The notes under the pieces are model-generated. The model saw nothing but the letters and a program-made list of their open reading frames with translations. It did no database searches and had not been told where the DNA came from. Both the position numbers and the translations under genes were made by a program. Positions 24,866-34,412 of a stretch of 64,000 nt of DNA are shown here, piece after piece. Source of the DNA: Artocarpus heterophyllus (lineage: Eukaryota > Streptophyta > Magnoliopsida > Rosales > Moraceae). How positions within the stretch are numbered: position 1 is the first letter of the stretch; the number at the start of each line of letters is the position of its first letter. The DNA is taken from NCBI GenBank assembly GCA_025403435.1, contig CM046354.1, positions 39,917,041 through 39,981,040 of the forward strand, given 5' to 3'.

Positions 24866-27800
24866 CTAAGTGAGTAAATACTGCAAATTTCGCATCCCCA
24901 TAGCTTCCACATGCCTTTCGAAGACTCTCCCAGAAAGTGTCTTCGTAAATGGATCAGCTAAATTGTCCTCTGACGCGATCTTGCACACCGTGACATGCCC
25001 GCTCTCAACGAAGTCCTTTATCACATGATACTTCCGATCAATATGCTTACTCTTCTTGTGAAATCTTGGTTCCTTAGCATTAGCTACCGCCGCACTGTTA
25101 TCACAGTACAGTGATACCGCTTTATCCACACCAGGAACTACCTCAAGATCCCCAAGGAACTTGCGGAGCCACACTGCTTCTTTCGAAGCATCACTAGCCG
25201 CCACATACTCGGCCTCCATCGTTGAATCCGAAGTGCAATCTTGCTTCGCACTTCTCCAACTGATGGCACCGCCACCTAGAGTAAACACAAACCCTGAAGT
25301 CGATTTCCTAGAATCCAGGCAGGATTGAAAATCCGAATCAGTGTATCCTAGAGGAGTTAAATCCTCACCCGAATACACAAGCATATACTCACGAGTCCTT
25401 CTCAGGTACTTGAAAATATGCTTTACCGCAACCCAATGGTTTGGTCCTGGATCCGCCTGAAATCGACTCACAATCCCGACTGCATAGCTAATATCTGGTC
25501 GAGTGCAAAGCATGGCATACATGAGACTACCCACTGCCGAAGCATAAGGTACCTTCTTCATGTATTCTCTTTCTTCATAAGACTTTGGAGAGTCTTTCTT
25601 AGAAAGAGTAATTCCAGACCTAGATGGTTGCCCACCTTTCTTGGAATCCTGCATTGCAAACCTCCTGAGAATTTTATCTATGTAGCTGGCCTGTGACAAA
25701 GCTATCATTTTGTTCTTCCTATCCCGAAAGATCTGGATACCGAGAACAAAATTAGCCTCATCCAAGTCCTTCATGTCAAACTGCTTGGTCAACCATAATT
25801 TGACCGATGACAATGCCCCAACGTCATTGCCAATTAGCAGAATGTCATCTACATAGAGTAGTAGAAAAACCACCTTCCCATTCTTAATGTGTTTGTAAAC
25901 ACATGGTTCATCCACATTTTGTGAGAACCCATAAGTCTTGATCACTTGATCAAATCTTATGTTCCAAGAACGAGAAGCCTGCTTAAGTCCATAAATAGAC
26001 TTTAGCAACTTACAAACCTTACCCTCTTGACCCGTGACCTTGAACCCGTCTGGTTGTTCCATATAAATGGACTCATCAAGATAGCCATTCAGAAAAGCCG
26101 TCTTGACATCCATCTGCCAAATCTCGTAGTCGAGAGCGGCAGCTATGGACAAGAGAATCCGGATGGACTTAAGCATGGCTACAGGCGAAAAGGTTTCCTC
26201 ATAATCGATTCCTTCCTTTTGCGTATAACCCTTAGCTACCAGTCTAGCCTTAAAGGTTTCGACCTTTCCATCCACTCCTCTTTTCCTCTTGTAGATCCAC
26301 TTACACCCTATGGGTTTTACCCCTTCGGGAAGATCCACAAGCTCCCAGACACGATTAGTCTCCATAGACTTCATCTCAATGTTCATGGCCTCTGTCCAGA
26401 GTCTTGAATCAACATCCTCCATAGCTTCTGCGTAAGTATAAGGATCCCTGTCATGTTCATCCGGTTCAGCCAAAAAGACCTCCCCATTGAACATATACCT
26501 CTCAGGTTGACGCCCGATCCTCCCACTACGCCGAAGCCCCTGAGGTTGTTGTTCAGGTTTGTTTGGTTTTTCTACACCGATCGGAATGGTTTCGTTCGGA
26601 ACCTCTGGAGTAAACGGATTACCCCTCAACTCCTCAAGCACCACTTTGCTTTGAGGTTTAAAGTCGTTCATGTAACTCTCCTCAAGGAAAGTTGCATTAG
26701 TTGAAACCACGACTTTATTTTCCTTTGGGTTATAAAAATAACCCCCTTTAGTCCCTTTTGGATATCCTACAAACACGCAAACTTCTGAACGTGCTTCCAA
26801 CTTATTCGGATCCTTAAACAGGACATGAGCTGGACATCCCCATATGCGAATATGGTTTAAGGATGTCTTCCGTCTTGTCCACAACTCGTGAGGAGTTTTA
26901 GGGACCGATTTTGAAGGCACATTGTTCAAAAGATAACATGCGGTTTGTAGTGCATATCCCCAAAAGGATAAAGGCAATGATGAATAACTCATCATGGACC
27001 GAATCATGTCCAACAAAGTCCTATTCCTTCTCTCTGCTACGCCATTCTGCTGCGGAGTGCCCGGCGCAGTCAAATGGGATAAAATCCCATTCTCTAACAA
27101 GTGTCCCAAGAACTCATCAGAAAGGTATTCTCCACCTCGATCTGATCGAAGTGCCTTTATGGGTCTACCCAATTGCTTTTCCACTTCAGCCCGAAACTCC
27201 CTGAACTTATCATAAGTTTCGCTTTTGTGGTGCATTAGGTACACATACCCATATCTTGAGTAATCGTCAATAAAAGTGACGAAGTACTCATACCCTCCTC
27301 GTGCCCGGATGTTCATCGGTCCGCAAACATCACTATGCACAAGTTCTAGAACCCCTTCGGCCCTATTGCCCTTAGACCCGTATGGTCTTTTGGTCATTTT
27401 ACCCTCCAAACAAGATTCACATTGAGGTATAGATTCCACCTTTAAGTGACTTAAAGGTCCATCCCTTACCAACCTTTGAATCCTATTTAGGTTAATATGG
27501 CCAAGGCGCAAATGCCAAAGATAAGTCTTATTAGAGTGAGAAGTTTTAAGTCTTTTTGAGTTATTATCATTTATCTCAGCATTAAGCAACAAGTCCATCT
27601 TAGGTTTGATAAAATATAGATTATTTTGCATCCATCCAGAACAGATAAAAGATTTGTTTTTACGAATCACCACTTTTTCATTAAAAGATACCACGTAGGA
27701 GTCTTTAAATAAAGAAGATACAGAAATTAAATTCCTTTTAAATTTAGGAACATAAAAACAATCTCGCAAAATTAAACTCCTATAATTATCAAAATAAAGA

Positions 27801-28819
27801 TGGACATCTCCCACTGCTTCCGCTGAGACCAAGGATCCATCGCCCATCCGAAGCGTTAAGTCTTCACGAAGTAGACTTCTCGTTTCTTTGAATCCCTGCA
27901 GAGAAACACAAACATGATTAGTTGCACCAGAATCTATGACCCAAATGTCACTGGATTCCTCAACCAAACAAGTTTCTAAATATAGAAGATCACACCTACC
28001 TCCCTTGGAAAGGAAGTCCTTGCAATGCTTCTTTATATGCCCGACCTTACCACAAAAGAAGCACTTAAGCTTCTTTGGGTTCTTCTTCTTCTTCTTCTTG
28101 CTCTTGGTAGCAATAGGAATAGAAGACTTCCCACTCTTGGCCCGTTGTTTCTTTCCATTCCCAGAGTTAGGATTGGAACCAGAAGCAGCTACCATATTGG
28201 CCTCTCCACCAGCAGGAGACTCCCTGATCAGCAGTTCAAACTCTTGTAACTGTTTCATCAGTTCTGTCAAGGTCATATCCCGTCTATTGCTTAGATTAAA
28301 AGTAGCTCTAAACGGAATAAATTCCTTAGACAGAGTCTCAAAGACCATAGTCATCTGAGTTTCAGCATCGATGTCGGCTCCATTGGTTTGAGCCTCAGCG
28401 AGGTAACCCATGACCAACATCATGTGCTCCTTTACAGATGTCCCCGGTCTCTGTCTACAGTTTAAGAGTTTCCGAAGCGCCCCTTGCCGCTTTGTTATGG
28501 CCTGGCCTCCAAACATGTCCTCAAGATTATCCAAGATCTGCTTCGCAGTCTCATAATCCTGATGTTGAGCCTGCAGCACGTTATTCATGCTAGCCATAAC
28601 ATAGCAGCGGGCCTGATCATTAGCATCTTTCCAGCGTTCGTACGCTTGGAATTGCTCATTACTTGAGTCTCCCGTAGGCTCGGGAGGACAAGGAGTTGTC
28701 AGTACATATTTCAGTTTCTCAAAGGATAGGACGATGTCCAGGTTCCGTTTCCAATCATTATAGTTCTCACCGGTTAATTGGTTTTTGTCAAGTATCGATG
28801 ATAAAGCGTTTTTAGACAT
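24866..28819 (-). CDS. copia family-1 Gag-Pol polyprotein (element N), intact
   Basis: 1317-residue single reading frame that would make Gag, protease, integrase, reverse transcriptase and RNase H for cytoplasmic reverse transcription and nuclear integration. I chose the start at 28819 (MSKNALSS), which has A at -3; the frame is open further upstream but only into the leader. Landmarks by residue: Gag 1-250 with a lysine run; zinc knuckle [14 protein letters not shown] from 253; protease DSG at 296; integrase D497, D560, E596 (D,D-35-E); RT YVDD at 989-992; RNase H MEAEY near 1201. It differs from B's protein at about ten residues; DLGEA of B reads DLDEA here. All catalytic motifs are intact. 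Stop TAG at 24866-24868. Confidence 0.97.
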   Translation of the reverse strand: MSKNALSSILDKNQLTGENYNDWKRNLDIVLSFEKLKYVLTTPCPPEPTGDSSNEQFQAYERWKDANDQARCYVMASMNNVLQAQHQDYETAKQILDNLEDMFGGQAITKRQGALRKLLNCRQRPGTSVKEHMMLVMGYLAEAQTNGADIDAETQMTMVFETLSKEFIPFRATFNLSNRRDMTLTELMKQLQEFELLIRESPAGGEANMVAASGSNPNSGNGKKQRAKSGKSSIPIATKSKKKKKKNPKKLKCFFCGKVGHIKKHCKDFLSKGGRCDLLYLETCLVEESSDIWVIDSGATNHVCVSLQGFKETRSLLREDLTLRMGDGSLVSAEAVGDVHLYFDNYRSLILRDCFYVPKFKRNLISVSSLFKDSYVVSFNEKVVIRKNKSFICSGWMQNNLYFIKPKMDLLLNAEINDNNSKRLKTSHSNKTYLWHLRLGHINLNRIQRLVRDGPLSHLKVESIPQCESCLEGKMTKRPYGSKGNRAEGVLELVHSDVCGPMNIRARGGYEYFVTFIDDYSRYGYVYLMHHKSETYDKFREFRAEVEKQLGRPIKALRSDRGGEYLSDEFLGHLLENGILSHLTAPGTPQQNGVAERRNRTLLDMIRSMMSYSSLPLSFWGYALQTACYLLNNVPSKSVPKTPHELWTRRKTSLNHIRIWGCPAHVLFKDPNKLEARSEVCVFVGYPKGTKGGYFYNPKENKVVVSTNATFLEESYMNDFKPQSKVVLEELRGNPFTPEVPNETIPIGVEKPNKPEQQPQGLRRSGRIGRQPERYMFNGEVFLAEPDEHDRDPYTYAEAMEDVDSRLWTEAMNIEMKSMETNRVWELVDLPEGVKPIGCKWIYKRKRGVDGKVETFKARLVAKGYTQKEGIDYEETFSPVAMLKSIRILLSIAAALDYEIWQMDVKTAFLNGYLDESIYMEQPDGFKVTGQEGKVCKLLKSIYGLKQASRSWNIRFDQVIKTYGFSQNVDEPCVYKHIKNGKVVFLLLYVDDILLIGNDVGALSSVKLWLTKQFDMKDLDEANFVLGIQIFRDRKNKMIALSQASYIDKILRRFAMQDSKKGGQPSRSGITLSKKDSPKSYEEREYMKKVPYASAVGSLMYAMLCTRPDISYAVGIVSRFQADPGPNHWVAVKHIFKYLRRTREYMLVYSGEDLTPLGYTDSDFQSCLDSRKSTSGFVFTLGGGAISWRSAKQDCTSDSTMEAEYVAASDASKEAVWLRKFLGDLEVVPGVDKAVSLYCDNSAAVANAKEPRFHKKSKHIDRKYHVIKDFVESGHVTVCKIASEDNLADPFTKTLSGRVFERHVEAMGMRNLQYLLT

Positions 28820-29787
28820 TTTCAATCTACAATAAAGAATCATATACCAAACATAAGCAAACATATTTAATAATTTAGTAAGATAACACAATCATGTAAA
28901 ATCATACAAATGTGTTTATGTGTCAAAACCTTGAAAATATCACAACCTTACAACGATAATTCCCAACTCAGAATTCAACAAGCTCCTAGGGGAGTCATGC
29001 CAAATTCAATCAGGAACACGGATCCCCTCCTGATTAATATATGCCATCCAGGACCCGTATGATCCAGCATATACTAATAATCGTTTCTTTGGCCATTAAT
29101 TTTATTAACAGAGCTCCTAGGGGAGGTTAATAATAAAATTAACGTGAGTGTATAACCACCGTTTCAATATTTTATCCATGATTTATAATCACCACCTAGG
29201 GGTGTGCAACCATAAATCATACTAAAATACCTTATCCTTTTAGAGATCCAATCTGGTACATAATAGAAATCCCTTCCTAGGGGTTGGGACCATCATGTTC
29301 TTCCTATGGACCAACGATGGAGGCCTTAGGTTCTCTCTTCGAAAACCTTCTCCCACTCAATCTTTTGAAGTCAAGGTTTTATTTTAAAATTATGCATGAA
29401 CAATTTTAATATGAGCGGCACTCCCTATTCTATATGACATGTTATCAATATACATGGTAAATCATATTATAATGCAGACAAGCAAAGCAATCAAGCAAAG
29501 CTACAAGCATAATAATAATAACCGTAATATTATGGTTCCACCCTAGAGAATAGAAAAACTAAGATTACAAGAGAATAATCGAGACATTTATCGATTCTTC
29601 ATCCTTGAATCCTCAAGCTGTATCCTTCTTCATGTAATATCCATCTTCAAGTCCTCAATCCCGTATGAATCGAACACTTCATATTTCCGGTCATATCCAA
29701 ATTTAATGTTTCTCAGAATCGTCCCAAAAATAAAATTAAAACTGCACCAAAAATTGCACCTTTTCTGGACACCTGGATGCTCTCTGT

Positions 29788-29966
29788 CGGTAGGCCGATC
29801 TAGGTGATCGGTCTGCCGATCATGGTGGTTCGGCCTGCCGAACATGAAGGTTCGGCCTGCCGGCAGAGCACCAAAATTTCTGCCCCACTGTCGGCCTGCC
29901 GGACCGTACGTCCGGCCTGCCGATCTGTGACCTTCGGCCTGCCGAACTGTGAGGTCCGGCATGCCG
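29788..29966 (-). repeat. phased GC-palindrome double tetrad, element N leader
   Basis: Eight CGGC-NN-GCCG cores centred at 29792.5, 813.5, 835.5, 857.5, then 896.5, 917.5, 939.5 and 961.5. The steps are 21, 22, 22, 39, 21, 22, 22, the mirror of element B. Cores are conserved while spacers differ, and spacers between neighbours often form short stems of the GCCGAAC..GTTCGGC type. Confidence 0.8.
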
Positions 29967-30460
29967 ACCGAGCAGAAAACACTCAATCCAGAAAATACAA
30001 TTTTAATGCAATTCATCAATTTTATTTTCAACAATTCAAAAACACAAAATTAGAGACTCAGGAAATACCTGGAGGCGCCATCATCTATCTTCAAGATCCG
30101 ACTTCTCGTTCCGTCTTCTCCGAATAATTATTTAATTACAAAATTCTTACAAATTAAATAATAATTCCTAGACGGAGATGATAGTCCGCCATCTAATTAC
30201 ATGAAAAACTTAGATACACATTCTAACCTCTAAGGAACCATAACCGGTATTAATTAATTAATAAATAATTAAACAACAATTTAATCAACCATAATTAATT
30301 AATAAACATCCACCATATAATCCATGACAACATATATATTATATAGAAACCTAGAGTGCCATCTCTCTATAAAATTCAATTCAAGCATTGGAGAGATTAA
30401 GATCACAAAATTTATGCATATAACATGATCACAAACTTGCAAATTTATGTAAAAACCTCG

Positions 30461-30472
30461 GCTCTGATACCA
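30461..30472 (-). other. primer-binding site of element N
   Basis: TGGTATCAGAGC on the minus strand, two bases inside the LTR end. It is complementary to the 3' end of plant initiator tRNA-Met, the usual copia primer. Confidence 0.92.
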
Positions 30473-30866
30473 ATTGTTGGAAACAAAGTGCGCAGCGGAA
30501 TTTTAAAAATTTTTCATCAGAGTATTTTCCAAAACACAAGTTTGACATGTTATATGTATAAATTAAACAGATCTTACTAACCTCAGTATGCCGAAGAACC
30601 TCCGCGACCTGTGTAGAGAAGTAACGTTCCAGAAGAGCCTCAACCAACTGGTCTTCTTTGCTATTCTCTATCCACAACCGGAGTGAGTGTGGGCTCACAC
30701 GTACAGCTCTTCCACCGGTGACTCTCCTTCCAACCAATAGAGAGAACCCAAAGCTAGTGTTCGTGATTTATGAACAAAAGCTCTCAGGGAGTTTTTAGAT
30801 GCTCACTAGAAGAGTATCACGCTTAATCTCTCAAATTGATCTGAGTAAATCATTAGACTCACTCCC

Positions 30867-30874
30867 TTTTTATA
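30867..30874 (-). promoter_or_regulatory. TATA box of element N 5' LTR
   Basis: TATAAAAA on the minus strand with CCAAT just upstream. The transcript would start about 30 bp further left, inside the LTR, and then cover leader and polyprotein. Confidence 0.72.
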
Positions 30875-30994
30875 CCTATTGGTCCTTGGGGTCAGTCCAT
30901 ATCAGATTAGGTCTCAAAAATCGAAATATAATCAAGTTCGGATCAATATCTGATAAGATACGCGTGAAAAACGCGTAATCTTAGCTGTCGCGGT

Positions 30995-31068
30995 CGGCAT
31001 GCCGAACTGTGAGATAGGCAGGCCGAACTGGCCAGTTCGGCAGGCCGAACACGTCATCCGGCATGCCG
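30995..31068 (-). promoter_or_regulatory. phased GC-palindrome tetrad, element N 5' LTR
   Basis: Same four cores and 21/22/21 spacing as in the 3' LTR, placed about 120-200 bp upstream of the TATA box. Confidence 0.72.
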
Positions 31069-32499
31069 AACTGCCGAGAAAAAATCTCCGCGAATCTTTT
31101 ATTTTCCACCCGAGATTCTAAAGGATAAAGTCTCAGTTTTGATTCAAATAGCCCAATAAAAAAGATATCTGATCAAAACAAACTTTATCAAGATAATCTC
31201 TAAGAAAATAAATCAATTCACAATAATTCTACAAGTTTATCTTGTTCTAATTGTCCAAAATTAAAACAACCGATAAACAGACAAGAATTATCCGAACGCC
31301 ATAATTCAACAAGTTCATCTTGAACTAATTTCTTACATAATTAATTCAACCGATAAACAGACATGAATTATTTGATTCTTATAAATTTTAAACCAATCTG
31401 ATAAATCCGACATAAGTCACCAATTATTGGAAAAGCACGCCGTGTCGTTACAGGATTTTGTGAGCTAGCAAAGGGGACCAAAATGGACCTATAAAGTTCA
31501 AGCTCATGATAACTATGAAACCCAATATCCCAGATATACATTTCACAATTATCAACTCCAACGCTACTCCACTAAAAGCTTGGAGCTGCACTCTCGAACT
31601 TTATAGAATTACGAAGCTCGTGTAGCTAAGTCTCCATGACATATCATAGTGTATCACATCCCCATATGATCATCCATAATCGGCTTAAGGACAAGTTCTG
31701 TCTTACCTTCCCGATTATTTTTATCTTACGTTCCATTGTCTCACCATTAGAAAACTTACCATCCAAAGATAGTATACCATTCGGTTACACCTATGTATCC
31801 AAATGGTTGAGCGCTCCAGTTTTCCAATTACAGGACAACGCATATAAGAGGATATCATTACTCCTAAAGAGGAGCTATGGATTCCATATCTATGAATAAC
31901 AAGTCTACGCTACCAAGAGTCATGCCTCCAACGTACCGGCATGCATGCCACTATAGAGATGTGGGAGTCACCCATTGGTACATCAAAAGACACAAGTCGA
32001 GACAACGGGCCCATTATTCATCTCAGGATTAAGATACAATACAAATGATTGTCTAAAGTGAATCGATTTGACAAGACAGAATTATTAATCCAAATCAATT
32101 CACTTTATGTCCCGATCCAACACATCGTCACCTATGACAATGCGCTAATGTTTCTATTCACGGAGTCCAACTCCGATGGCCAAGACAAACCATCTCCCAA
32201 AAGGGATATAGACAACATAACAATCTTTACATGAATAAAGCGCCCAACTTTATTCCCTCGATTGCGGATCATATATTTTAGACCATCACCTTAAGAGTCG
32301 TGTCTACCGCATAATCATCCCATCATATGCCCAACTCTTAAGGTTTAGATTGACAGTCTCAGACTACTGTTTGCTTATCATACATTCAACGAATATGAAC
32401 GTAAAGAGGACAATATTTGGTATGAATAAATTCTTTATTGATAAAAATGTCTCCAAAAACGTATTACATTTTTACTCCTTAGAGCATACATGTCTAACA

Positions 32500-32734
32500 G
32501 AGCTGTACGTGTGAGCTCACACTCACTCCGGTTGTGGATAGAGAATAGCAAAGAAGACCAGTTGGTTGAGGCTCTTCTGGAACGTTACTTCTCTACACAG
32601 GTCGCGGAGGTTCTTCGGCACACTGAGGTTAGTAAGATCTGTTTAATTTATACATATAACATGTCAAACTTGTGTTTTGGAAAATACTCTGATGAAAAAT
32701 TTTTAAAATTCCGCTGCGCACTTTGTTTCCAACA
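32500..32734 (+). repeat. element B 5' LTR, second part
   Basis: Collinear with the last 235 bp of the 3' LTR (40179-40413), starting GAGCTGTACG and ending TTCCAACA. It continues B's 5' LTR after N, with 10 bp (ACCGGTGGAA) lost at the junction. Confidence 0.95.
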
Positions 32735-32736
32735 AT

Positions 32737-32748
32737 TGGTATCAGAGC
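32737..32748 (+). other. primer-binding site of element B
   Basis: TGGTATCAGAGC, matching the initiator tRNA-Met 3' end, two bases after the LTR. Confidence 0.92.
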
Positions 32749-33249
32749 CGAGGTTTTTACATAAATTTGCAAGTTTGTGATCATGTTATATGCATAAATT
32801 TTGTGATCTTAATCTCTCCAATGCTTGAATTAAATTTTATAGAGAGATGGCACTCTAGGTTTCTATATAATATATATGTTGTCATGGATTATATGGTGAA
32901 TGTTTATTAATTAATTATGGTTTATTAAATTGTTGTTTAATTATTTATTAATTAATTAATACCGGTTATGGTTCCTTAGAGGTTAGAATGTGTATCTAGA
33001 TTTTTCATGTAATTAGATGGCGGACTATCATCTCCGTCTAGGAATTATTATTTAATTTTTAATTTGTAAGAATTTTATAATTAAATAATTATTCGGAGAA
33101 GACGGAACGAGAAGTCGGAACTTAAAGATAGATGATGGCGCCTCCAGGTATTTCCTGAGTCTCTAATTTTATGTTTTTGAATTGTTGAAAATAAAATTGA
33201 TGAATTGCATTAAAATTGTATTTTCTGGATTGAGGGTTTTCTGCTCGGT

Positions 33250-33428
33250 CGGCATGCCGGACCTCACAGTTCGGCAGGCCGAAGGTCACAGATCGGCAGG
33301 CCGGACGTACGGTCCGGCAGGCCGACAGTGGGGCAAAAATTTTGGTGCTCTGCCGGCAGGCCGAACCTTCATGTTCGGCAGGCCGAACCACTATGATCGG
33401 TAGGCCGATCACCCAGATCGGCCTGCCG
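33250..33428 (+). repeat. phased GC-palindrome double tetrad, element B leader
   Basis: Cores centred at 33254.5, 276.5, 298.5, 319.5, then 358.5, 380.5, 402.5 and 423.5. The steps are 22, 22, 21, 39, 22, 22, 21. The two groups of four lie exactly 104 bp apart, suggesting an internal duplication. The first core is CGGCATGCCG; most others are CGGCAGGCCG. Confidence 0.82.
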
Positions 33429-33948
33429 ACCGAGAGCAGCCAGGTGTCCAGAAAAGGTGCAATTTTTTGGTGCAGTTTTAATTTTATTTTTGGGACGATT
33501 CTGAGAAACATTAAATTTGGATATGACCGGAAATATGAAGTGTTCGATTCATACGGGATTGAGGACTTGAAGATGGATATTACATGAAGAAGGATACAGC
33601 TTGAGGATTCAAGGATGAAGAATCGATAAATGTCTCGATTATTCTCTTGTAATCTTAGTTTTTTTATTCTCTAGGGTGGAACCATAATATTACGGTTATT
33701 ATTATTATTATGCTTGTAGCTTTGCTTGATTGCTTGCTTGATTGCTTGCTTGTCTGCATTATAATATGATTTACCATATATATTGATAACATGTCATATA
33801 GAATAGGGAGTGCCGCTCATATTAAAATTAGTTCATGCATAATTTTAAAATAAAACCTTGACTTCAAAAGATTGAGTGGGAGAAGGTTTTCGAAGAGAGA
33901 ACCTAAGGCCTCCATCGTTGGTCCATAGGAAGAACATGATGGTCCCAA

Positions 33949-34247
33949 CCCCTAGGAAGGGATTTCTATCATGTACCAGATTGGATCTCTGAAAGGATAA
34001 GGTATTTTAGTATGATTTATGGTTGCACACCCCTAGGTGGTGATTATAAATCATGGATAAAATATTAAAACGGTGGTTATACACTCACGTTAATTTTATT
34101 ATTAACCTCCCCTAGGAGCTCTGTTAATAAAATTAATGGCCAAAGAAACGATTATTAGTATATGCTGGATCATACGGGTCCTGGATGGCATATATTAATC
34201 AGGAGGGGATCCGTGTTCCTGATTGAATTTGGCATGACTCCCCTAGG
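33949..34247 (+). repeat. four spaced CCCCTAGG octamers in leader
   Basis: Octamers at 33949-33956, 34030-34037, 34109-34116 and 34240-34247 (steps 81, 79, 131). The same set with the same steps is in element N, and it is mostly kept in A and C. CCTAGG is self-complementary, so copies can pair with each other in RNA. Confidence 0.75.
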
Positions 34248-34412
34248 AGCTTGTTGAATTCTGAGTTGGGAATTATCGTTGTAAGGTTGTGATATTTTCA
34301 AGGTTTTGACACATAAACACATTTGTATGATTTTACATGATTGTGTTATCTTACTAAATTATTATATATGTTTGCTTATGTTTGGTATATGATTCTTTAT
34401 TGTAGATTGAAA

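Larger units (their letters stand above)
28820..30474 (-). other. element N untranslated leader
   Basis: About 1.65 kb between the primer-binding site and gag, long for a copia element. It holds the GC-palindrome array at 29788-29966 and four CCTAGGGG octamers at 28985, 29116, 29195 and 29276. Short open frames such as 29630-30034 cross the palindrome array and look fortuitous. The same layout occurs in A, B and C. Confidence 0.85.
22827..32499 (-). mobile_element. copia family-1 element N, complete, nested in element B's 5' LTR
   Basis: Minus-strand element of 9673 bp: 3' LTR 22827-24851, intact polyprotein 24866-28819, leader 28820-30474, 5' LTR 30475-32499. The LTRs are both 2025 bp and I saw no difference between them by eye, so it is the youngest insertion in the window. 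Primer-binding site, TATA box, purine-rich tract and full reading frame are present, so it may be autonomous. The flanks are GAGTC on the left and GAGCT on the right, not a duplication, and 10 bp of B's LTR are missing between them. Confidence 0.95.
30475..32499 (-). repeat. element N 5' LTR (active promoter copy)
   Basis: 2025 bp, TGTTGGAAAC to TGTCTAACA on the plus strand. On the minus strand, a palindrome tetrad at 30995-31068 lies upstream of the TATA box at 30867-30874, which is followed by the start of the transcript heading left through N. Confidence 0.96.
32735..34412 (+). other. element B untranslated leader
   Basis: 1.68 kb from the LTR end to the gag start. It contains the GC-palindrome array (33250-33428), a GCTTGATTGCTT tandem repeat near 33720-33755 that is expanded relative to other copies, and four CCCCTAGG octamers at 33949, 34030, 34109 and 34240. 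No convincing reading frame. Confidence 0.85.

Noticed and set aside
29630..30034. 134-residue frame rich in Arg, Gly and Pro in the N leader (also 33122-33511)
   Set aside because: Produced by reading the GC-palindrome array; frames differ between copies and break in A and C.
31636..32234. Open frames of 61-87 residues antisense to the LTR, seen again in nearly every LTR copy (for example 23988-24251, 38989-39252)
   Set aside because: They recur only because the LTR recurs. Older copies (12159-12356, 19817-20014) have stops in them and there is no sign of protein-level conservation.
33250..33428. CRISPR-like array
   Set aside because: Regular palindromic repeats, but the core is 10 bp with 11-12 bp spacers, inside a plant retrotransposon leader. 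No cas genes and no prokaryotic context.
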